From JANQRV01 sp964533785 (GTDB lineage Bacteria; Bacteroidota; Bacteroidia; Chitinophagales; Saprospiraceae): DNA of 17,496 bases. Of the stretch, positions 16,454 through 17,496 are shown piece by piece (the stretch's first letter is position 1; every line of letters begins with the position of its first letter). The stretch spans positions 1 to 17,496 of the forward strand of contig CAZHNG010000122.1 of the NCBI GenBank assembly GCA_964533785.1, written 5' to 3'. The notes below the pieces were generated by a model. The model saw only the letters and a list, made by a program, of their open reading frames with translations. It was not told the DNA's origin and did not search any database. Position numbers and translations under genes: made by a program.

Positions 16454-17496
16454 TCACCCCAACCACTCCCAAGGCCCCGTGATCGCCAGCGTCTCCCCAC
16501 TCTCCTGAATATTAACGAACAGCGTTTTCCCGGAAGGCGAAAATACCAATCCGGCAAATTCAGACTTCGACCCCCGGTTGACAGCAAAATTATAGATCTC
16601 CCCATCCTTATTGATCCCGCGAATGTGATTCAAATCTCCGTTATCTTCACATAGGATGACATCCCCCCAGGGCGCAATGGTCAAATTATCACACGCGTGC
16701 AGGATGGATTTATCGGGAGATTCGGCGTATAATTCCAAAATACCGGGATTGTCCATTTCGGCCGGTGTACCTTCTTCCGGAGACGGTTGGTAGCGGAATA
16801 CCTGTCCGCTCTCTTTCGGACCACCATTCGTACAGGCAAAGAATAATTCTCCATCACCAAACCACATTCCTTCACCGCGGGCAAAACGCGCTGCTCCTTT
16901 TTCAAATCCCTGATAACGCAGATCATCTTTTGGTGCTAATACCTCATCGATATCCAACCATTCCACTTTTAACTGCTGCCGTAAGGCTACCGTCTGCTCG
17001 TCCCAGTTGCGGGTATCCAATTGTGGTTGATCGATGATTGCCAGCACTTGCAATTGACCACCTTCGTGCAATTGGCCCGGCACATCAGGGATATAGCGGT
17101 AGATCAGACCATCGCCACGGTCTTCCGTTTGGTAGACAATTCCGGTGTTTGGATCTACACAAACAGCTTCGTGATTGAAGCGACCCATTGCTTTTATGGG
17201 CTTAGGGTCAGCGATCAGCGGTGTATCCGTAGCCGGCACTTCAAATACATAACCATGTTCTTTTTCAATGGGACCTTCCGGATTGGTGGTATCTTCTTCG
17301 CAACTCAACCAACTGCCCCAGGGCGTCACCCCTCCGGCGCAGTTGCGGTAAGTACCGACAAGGCTCAAAAATTCTTGCTCCACCTCACCTGTCTCTTCGT
17401 TATAAACGAAAGTAGTGGTACCGCCAATACCCGGCAATTCCGCATTACCCGGGTCATAGATTTTCAGCATATCAATCTGCGTCAGCATCTCGTTCT
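16454..17496 (-). CDS. PhoX/DUF839-family protein (partial, N-terminus outside window)
   Basis: At least 346 C-terminal residues of a DUF839 protein, the family of PhoX, a calcium- and iron-dependent secreted alkaline phosphatase. The frame is open to the window edge, so the Met at 17488 is internal. Family signatures are the block GVTPWGSWLSCEED (53-66 from that Met), FNHEAVCVDP (104-113), VYQTEDRGDGLIYRYIP (118-134), then FARGEGMWFGDGELFFACTNGG and ILHACDNLTIAPWGDVILCEDN, which are beta-propeller blades with the conserved acidic residues. It ends with GLVFSPSGKTLFVNIQ and GPWEW, typical for the family. Most members are exported through the Tat pathway, which cannot be checked here. It could free phosphate from organic esters, but many DUF839 proteins are untested. 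Confidence 0.87.
   Translation of the reverse strand, partial: NEMLTQIDMLKIYDPGNAELPGIGGTTTFVYNEETGEVEQEFLSLVGTYRNCAGGVTPWGSWLSCEEDTTNPEGPIEKEHGYVFEVPATDTPLIADPKPIKAMGRFNHEAVCVDPNTGIVYQTEDRGDGLIYRYIPDVPGQLHEGGQLQVLAIIDQPQLDTRNWDEQTVALRQQLKVEWLDIDEVLAPKDDLRYQGFEKGAARFARGEGMWFGDGELFFACTNGGPKESGQVFRYQPSPEEGTPAEMDNPGILELYAESPDKSILHACDNLTIAPWGDVILCEDNGDLNHIRGINKDGEIYNFAVNRGSKSEFAGLVFSPSGKTLFVNIQESGETLAITGPWEWLG

Noticed and set aside
16399..16605. 68-codon open frame on the minus strand
   Set aside because: Overlaps the 3' end of the PhoX-family gene in another frame; no motif and low-complexity Arg/Gly-rich content.

Overview
The window comes from a member of the Bacteroidota. The evidence is a SusC/SusD pair, a lipid-anchored VCBS/ASPIC protein, LVIVD-repeat lipoproteins, moderate GC, no strong Shine-Dalgarno sites and a few TAnnTTTG-like promoter boxes. 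The style resembles marine or aquatic Saprospira/Lewinella-type bacteria, but that placement is an inference. A run of 10 N inside a gene shows this is a draft scaffold. I see no rRNA, tRNA, CRISPR array or transposase.

Region 1 (about 99-12745) looks like a polysaccharide utilisation locus. Reading leftwards on the minus strand it holds an AraC-type regulator, a SusC TonB-dependent transporter, a SusD glycan-binding lipoprotein, a very large FG-GAP/VCBS + ASPIC/UnbV lipoprotein (split by the N gap) and L-fuconate dehydratase. A divergent Cys-type S1 sulfatase lipoprotein lies on the plus strand next to the regulator. Sulfatase plus fuconate dehydratase suggests a sulfated, fucose-containing glycan such as algal fucan or fucoidan. 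The sulfatase would desulfate it outside or in the periplasm, SusCD would import it, and the fucose would go through the non-phosphorylating fuconate route. A 14-bp direct repeat with a 21-bp period between regulator and susC is a good candidate for the regulator's binding site.

Region 2 (12935-15221, plus strand) holds two lipoproteins that look like the N-terminal and C-terminal halves of one LVIVD beta-propeller lipoprotein, followed by a small predicted outer-membrane beta-barrel protein. The two halves are separated by about 290 bp with two 92-bp direct repeat copies and several short perfect palindromes. The first half's stop codon lies inside repeat copy 1.

Region 3 (15259-16222) has two DUF433/DUF5615 toxin-antitoxin modules facing each other. 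The plus-strand module keeps its antitoxin but its toxin is reduced to 13 codons. The minus-strand module looks intact.

Region 4 (16454 to the window end, minus strand) is a PhoX/DUF839-family protein whose N-terminus lies outside the window.
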